A stretch of DNA of 64,000 nucleotides, taken from NCBI RefSeq assembly GCF_932526225.1, contig NC_064039.1, positions 992,001 to 1,056,000 on the forward strand. The letters run 5' to 3'. The stretch comes from Nematostella vectensis (Eukaryota > Cnidaria > Anthozoa > Actiniaria > Edwardsiidae). The position numbers were made by a program, and so were the translations under genes. The notes under the pieces are model-generated. The model had not been told where the DNA came from. It worked only from the letters and a program-made list of their open reading frames with translations, and made no database searches. Shown here piece by piece: positions 58,421-64,000 of the stretch (positions are counted from its first letter, which is position 1; each line of letters starts with the position of its first letter).

Positions 58421-60021
58421 AACTGCTAAATGAGGTATAATCCAACACTTTGAGAGTTTATCCGTGTTGATCTCTAATTTATTATGAAACAACATCCACT
58501 CCATCAAAGACACAAAAGTAGGTACAAACCGTTAATAAATTTAAAAGGTGATCAACTAGATTACCTATGGTGAATTGATTAATGGACCATCGGAAAAGAA
58601 TATTTCCAATGAGGTTTTAGCATACGTGACATGCGAATAAAATATAGTTTTGCATGATTTTTTAGTCCTAATCGTTACCGCTCACATATTCCTTATTGTG
58701 CTATAAATGTTTGCCTGGGCTACAGGCTATTAGTTACTAGCCATCTTTTTTATATATTTTCATGATTTGGCTCAATGTCTCATGCCATTTTTTAAAGGTT
58801 TTTTAAAGGGGGCTCGTGTCAGAAATCTTTTAATAAAACGAATAGCCGTTCTTCTTGCTTGTTTAGTATCTTTCAGTTTCAAGTTCATGAAAAGAAGACA
58901 TGACGAAAACAATTTCGATTTTTTTAATGGTTATTTCGGGAACCCCTGAAATTTTATGCCCACATCTTCCGTATGAGACAATAAATGTCTGCCAATCGAA
59001 GGCATGTGGGATAATTTCGGCGATGTTAGCCCCTGTCATCAATTTTATCAGCTTAGCTTTTGCGATATCTTTCAACTAATTGCATACATAAATTTGCTAT
59101 TTATAAAACTTTGTTTTATATGATTATTTCAAGATAACACTATCTGAAATCAGTGCTAGTATTTCTACCCTTCACAAAGAATGGAAGGTATATTTATATA
59201 ATAATTCCATTTGTTCGGAAGCATTCGTGAATTCTCCAACAACGCTTTTAGCTTCACAAAGTGAATATACTAATTACACGAAAATGGTAAATATACGTTT
59301 CCTTGTATTGTTCAAAGTGCTTAACACATTTTCTTATTGAATCCGGCCCCTGCATCGTTGTTATGATGGCATGATTGAACGAGCTCGAGCCTGTTGCCTC
59401 TCTTTTCTTCATATCGTCATCTGGCGATTACATCACTTCCGGTCAGCAGCTTCGCCACACTTACTTGGTCACGTGGTTACCATAATCGATCACATGGTCA
59501 CTGTATCAGCCCTTCGGGATTGGAGTTTGCGTATGCACCATTAGCATGAGCCTGCTCCATGCCCACGCGATACAAGTTCTGTCGAAAAAGCACAATGGGA
59601 TTATAACCGCGTTATAAAGTGAAAAATACAGTGGGACTTTAGTACCATATGTAACCCTTTTGAATTATGTACATTAGCTAGTTGGTTGTTGCTAGTTAGT
59701 TTGAGACTTATATACGCCGCTACCAATTTGGTTGCGAGACTTCGCAGGCCCATCTAGCGAAATCAGCGGTGCGGAAGCAGTAAAGAACCTCTCGCATTTC
59801 CCGTTAATAACAGATCATAAAATCTTTCTCTTTTGAATTTTCAAAGAGATGACAGGATGGTGTTTCAATCCGATGCGCAACGTGAGTGTCAAGTCGCAAA
59901 AAAAGTGAATGTTTTTGGCTGACAAGTTTTTTTTGATTGATTTGTCAGCAATGCTGAACGTGTTAGCTAGTCACCCTGTCAAGTGGTTCGTTGGGTACCC
60001 TGTGTCGTCGGGCTTCCTGTG
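58421..60021. other. No gene recognised; may hold the last exon of mucin 3
   Basis: AT-rich sequence. If the tail exon of the minus-strand mucin is spliced at 60027, its final exon should lie here, but I could not identify it. Confidence 0.35.
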
Positions 60022-63000
60022 TCATACCTCTGGCATCGCTCGCCCCTTGTGGGAGTTAACAGGCTGAAGCTCATGTAGCTCTCCGTTAGACGAGCTGACA
60101 AACACTCGACCTCCCACGTAGAACACATTGTCGTCCTTCCAAAGGTCGTACTTCTGCTTTCTCTTCTTCAGTCGCTTGGCGTAGCACTGGGTAATATCAA
60201 GGGTGGTGTGAGATACAGTATGACATTCTCTTGGCGTCATGCTAAGATACAGTATAATAGTCGCCCAGCGTTATTCTAAGCTACAGTATAATAGTCGCCC
60301 GGCGTTATTCTAAGCTACAGTAAATAGTGAGCTGTCCACGCTGAACATATTCTCTCGCAGTTGTCAACACAAACTGCGAACGAACGAACGAAAAGAAGAT
60401 TATGGGTACTATTTTAAGTGTGAATTTTCATCTTATACTTGAAATAAAGAAATGAGAGTTATTCATAGACAGCTGAAGCCTGAACTTTTAAAAAGCGCCC
60501 ATCCCTTCAAATAAGCGCCTTACTTCGATCAAGCGCCGTCCTTGTGCGAAAAGCAAGTAAATAAACGCAAGGGGCGCTAAAACGAGCATTTTCGGTAACG
60601 AGGGAGGGGAGGGGTTAAGATTGGACCTCCCTCTCGATCCTTGGTCCCTGATCCCGATGGCCATTTACAGCTCATATTATGATCCACTTGCTCCCTGATC
60701 CCGATGGCCATTTACAGCTCATATTATGATCCACTTACCAAAAGGGCTATGATGACAACAGCCATCACGAACACGACCACACACGCCACAATCACCGCTA
60801 TCTCCCAATCCTTGAGACCGTCATTTTGAGCGGCCTTAGTACTTGGAATCTGCTTCTCAGCCACTCTGACATCCAGGACGTTAAACCCAAGCGTTCCGCT
60901 GCTATTTGCCTGACGGATCGACTTCTCGATAGCAAATGCTGACACGTTTGGTGATTTTTGGGTGTGGACGTCAAAATTGACTCCTATACTTCCTTCGTAA
61001 AATTTTGTGACTTCCACAGAGATATAGTCTTCAAGACTGGTTGAAAATACTTTATCAAGGTCGCTCTCTACTTCTGTTTTCTTGGCTTTGAATTCAGGGG
61101 TGAATGAGAGAGCAAGATTGTCGTCCCATTCCTCCTTAATGCGCAGGTTTCCTGAATATACATTTGTTTCTGTGTATGTTGGTCCTGTTGTCGGTGCAAC
61201 GGAGGTCGATAGAAGTGTTGAAGTTGATGAAGAAGGGACAATCGGTGAAATATTCAAAACAGAGAATGATGTTTCCTGTCCAATTGAGGTTGCTGTACTT
61301 TTGCTCGTTGTAGGCAAATCAGAATCTGTCAATACTGATGTCAAAGAAGATTGTGGCGATGCAATTGTCAAAGGTTTGGATGTTTCAGATAAAGCGGAGA
61401 AAGTTTCCTTAGTTGTATATGACATCGTTGCAGATGTTGTAAGTGGTGATGTCGTAAACGTTGCGTACGTTACAAGCGATGAAGTAGTTGATTCAACTGA
61501 TACTGTTATTCCTTGTTGTGATGGCAACACAATCACCGTTGCTGTTGTTGTTGTTATTGTTGCTGTCTTTGTTGCTTCTGTTTCACTCACTGAGGCTTCC
61601 ACTTGTACGGATGTTGCCGACATGAGAGGTGTTTCTGTTGATAACATCACTGTTGATGTCGCTGCTAACTCTGTTGGTGCTGTTGCTGTACTTTCTAAAG
61701 CTCTTGCTGTTGTAGCTTCTGCAGTTGTTGTTGTTGTTATTGTTGCTGTAGCTGCTTCCACTAATATTGTTGTTGTTGCTACTGGTTGTAATATTGTTGT
61801 TGTTGCTACTGGTTGTAATTTTGTTGTTGATATTGTTTTTACTACTGTCGATAATTCTGTAGCTGATTCTTCCAATGTTAATATTTCTATTGGCATAGAG
61901 GACAACAAGGAATTTGCCGTTGGCCCGATGATTGATCCTTGAGTCTCTTCCAAGGAAGTCGTTCGACTAAATGCTGATATAATAGTTGTCGGAGATGCTG
62001 TTTTCTCAGTTATTGGCGTCTCCAACATCATTGATGATTGGTCGCGCAAATTGGAGCTTCGTGTTGCTGTCCCTTCCAGACTCACTGACGATAACAAACT
62101 TGACGCAGTATCAGTTGAACCACCCGTTAATGCCGTTGATGGACGTCGATAGTCTGTAGATAGTGTCACCGCTACATCACTGAAACGACTAGATGATGCA
62201 GATGACAACTGGTCTATGATGAGGGTAGCTGATGACCCAGAGGATGGAACACTTTCAGATGATGACGCTGACGTCAAGACCGTTGTGGTCCTCATTGATG
62301 ACGTTGATGGCAAGCTGGATGACGTCATTGTTGTTGGCAGTGATGACGTTGTTGCACTCGATGTTATGATTAGTGATGACGCAAGAGTCCCAGGAGCTGG
62401 CGTAGATTGTGATGATGATATCATCATGGGTGAAGACTCTTTTATAACTCTTGACAGAGATGGGCTGGGCTGCAGATAATTTGTCCCTGTAGACATCTCA
62501 GGGGTACTCTCTGACGCAGTTAAATGCGCTGTCCTGAACTGCGTTGGATTGATCTCCATAATAGCGGAGGTTATTCCAGACAAACTTAATTGCCTTGTTG
62601 AAGTTGTAGAAGCTGAAGATGATGTTAAATTTAGAGAGATTGACTGATGAAATGATGTTGTTATGGCTAGTAAACTCGATGACGGCGACAAGGAAGACGC
62701 ATGTACAAATACAGTTAAAGCTGATGAAGGTTTAAATGCTGTCGTCAACGTGTTAAATTTTGATGCAGATGGTTCAGCTGGTTCAAGAATTGCTGTTAAT
62801 GATGAAGATGATAACGACGATGGCAATGAAAATGTAGCACCTTGTTTTGACGTATCTAGTCCTAAACTAGTCGTTGTCGAGACCAAGGGGCTTGATAGCG
62901 TTGATGTGACGACAGACGAGACACGCATCGTCAGTGTTGACCCAGATAAACTTTCTGCTGTTACAGATGAGAATGAGGTGCTTGATGATCCTATATCCGA

Positions 63001-64000
63001 TGAAGGCGACACCCGCTGTGTGACCTCGGTTGTTCCACTCGAAAGAGAAATCGACAAAGTTTCAATTGATAATAATGCTTCTCCAGTGCTTGACAGTGTT
63101 ACTTCAGTCGCTGAGAGCTTGCCTGTCATTAGTTTTGACGATGTCATTAATAATGTCGTTATTCTTGATAAGGTCAAAGCATCATCCAAGAGTAAGGTAC
63201 TTTTGGAGACCGGAGTCGAAACTGTAGTGACTGACAGGCTATATAATAGGGAGTGGAAAGGCGACGGGGCAATTGTTGACGCGACCACCATAGATGTGGA
63301 TGGAGGTGAGACTGATGTTGATGGTGAGAACGCAGATGTTGTTGATGATGACATCATCTCTTCGTTCAGCGTAGTAAGCACGACTTTGGACGAAGCAGAT
63401 AATGATGAAGCCAAAGGGGTTGATAGTGTAAGCTTTTGATCATCTGATGCCGTTAGAGGTGGCAACGCTGTTTGAGTAGTTGATTTTACACCGGGGAGCA
63501 TTGATGACGGTATCGGAGCTGAAGATATTGATAATGTCATGGTCAGTGGTGATGCAGCTTCTTGAACTTGAACTTCAGCAGAAGAACTACTTGGCATTGA
63601 TGTGGCGACTGATTCGTCAACAGGAGAACTACTTGGTACTGGTGTCATGACTGTTGTGTCAAGAGGATAACTATTTGGCATTGATGTCTTGAGTGTTGTG
63701 TCAACAGGAGAACTTCTTGACATGGATGTCGTGACTGTTGTGTCAACAGGAGAACTGCTTGGCGTTGATATCTCGACTCTTGTGTCAACAGGATAATTAC
63801 TTGACATTGATGGCGTGACTTGTGCGTCAACAAAAGAACTACTTGGCATTGATGTCGCAACTGTTGTGTCAACAGGATAACTACTTGACATGGATGTCGT
63901 GACTGTTGTGTCAACAGGAGAACTACTTGGCATTGATATCTCGACTCTTGTGTCAACAGGATAATTACTTGACATTGATGTCGTGACTTGTGCGTCAAGA
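60022..64000 (-). CDS. Second SEA-domain membrane mucin (mucin 3), 5'-incomplete
   Basis: The large exon runs from the right edge to 60739 and the tail exon is 60186-60022 (phase-0 intron, donor GTAAGT at 60738). Numbering from the Met at 63975: a Ser/Thr-rich ectodomain with 14-residue repeats (PVDTTVTTS-type), then non-repetitive Ser/Thr-rich sequence. A SEA-like domain at ~943-1037 carries YEGSIGV at the expected cleavage position, and a TM helix spans ~1057-1079. The tail exon encodes CYAKRLKKRKQKYD and a polar segment ending KGRAMPE. It either ends at V-TGA (60024-60022) or is spliced at GAG|GTATGA. The signal peptide exon lies beyond the window. Architecture and intron placement match mucin 1, and the start of the tail resembles mucin-like 2. 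Probably a surface glycoprotein. Confidence 0.85.
60239..60325. repeat. ~41-bp tandem repeat in mucin 3 intron/flank
   Basis: Two to three copies of a unit with ctaagctacagtataatagt and cgcccggcgttatt. Confidence 0.8.
60643..60736. repeat. 47-bp duplication abutting the mucin 3 splice donor
   Basis: The copy at 60643-60689 and the copy at 60690-60736 differ only at the first bases (ggtccctg versus gctccctg). On the minus strand the second copy carries the real donor context GTAAGTGG. At the same position the other copy reads GCAAGTGG. Confidence 0.9.
63590..64000 (-). repeat. 42-bp coding repeat of mucin 3
   Basis: At least nine 14-residue units (for example MSSSYPVDTTVATS and MPSSSFVDAQVTPS), in frame in the mucin 3 exon and cut by the window edge. 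Confidence 0.9.

Noticed and set aside
61082-63439. Long plus-strand ORFs (286 and 258 aa) rich in Val and Asp
   Set aside because: Antisense shadows of the Ser/Thr-rich mucin 3 exon, whose SEA and TM domains are on the minus strand.

Overview
This window is eukaryotic genomic DNA, most likely from an anthozoan cnidarian such as a Nematostella-like sea anemone. The organism is an inference. It rests on spliced genes with GT-AG introns, a paired-class homeobox exon, an intronless rhodopsin-class receptor, metazoan CCDC59 and RERG-like genes, SEA-domain membrane mucins and a very high density of minisatellites. There is no operon structure and no rRNA or CRISPR signal. Splice junctions were assigned by matching intron phases by eye; no alignment or database search could be run.

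Layout. 1-4266: no gene recognised. 4457-5011 (+): last exon of an Alx/Arx-type homeobox gene, preceded by a 42-bp satellite that has copied its own splice acceptor. 5.9-8.6 kb: minisatellites, an (ATT)n tract and a short inverted-repeat element. 9728-11593 (+): four exons of a RERG/RASL-type small GTPase whose last exon carries a one-base frameshift. 12.2-13.3 kb: a very uniform 25-bp array. 13600-17181 (-): complete five-exon CCDC59 (TAP26) homologue of 195 aa, with a 53-bp satellite in intron 1 and a possible divergent first exon at 17262. 19131-26296 (+): complete four-exon SEA mucin of 1308 aa with about 100 copies of a 9-residue repeat. 28035-35399 (+): seven-exon, 238-aa Ser/Thr-rich single-pass membrane protein, with a C-rich 27-bp satellite in intron 1 and a tandemly duplicated exon. 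35.7-41.9 kb: an inverted-repeat element and two arrays, including about 1.7 kb of a 26-bp repeat. 42207-43196 (-): intronless class A GPCR. 45.8 kb: a CCAAT/CRE/AP-1 cluster. 48.4-49.3 kb: a 65/71-bp array. 51.4 kb: a short inverted-repeat element with a 31-codon ORF. 55109-58290: a foldback-like transposon with roughly 0.75-0.85 kb inverted arms built of ~144-bp subrepeats, enclosing a decayed Cys-rich gene. 60022 to the right edge (-): a second SEA mucin, 5'-incomplete.

The theme of the window is a local group of three cell-surface mucin-like genes. They share a secretory or Ser/Thr-rich ectodomain, one transmembrane helix ending at a phase-0 intron, and a separate cytoplasmic-tail exon. 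Satellites amplify inside and beside these and other genes, and in two places the repeat unit includes a splice site.
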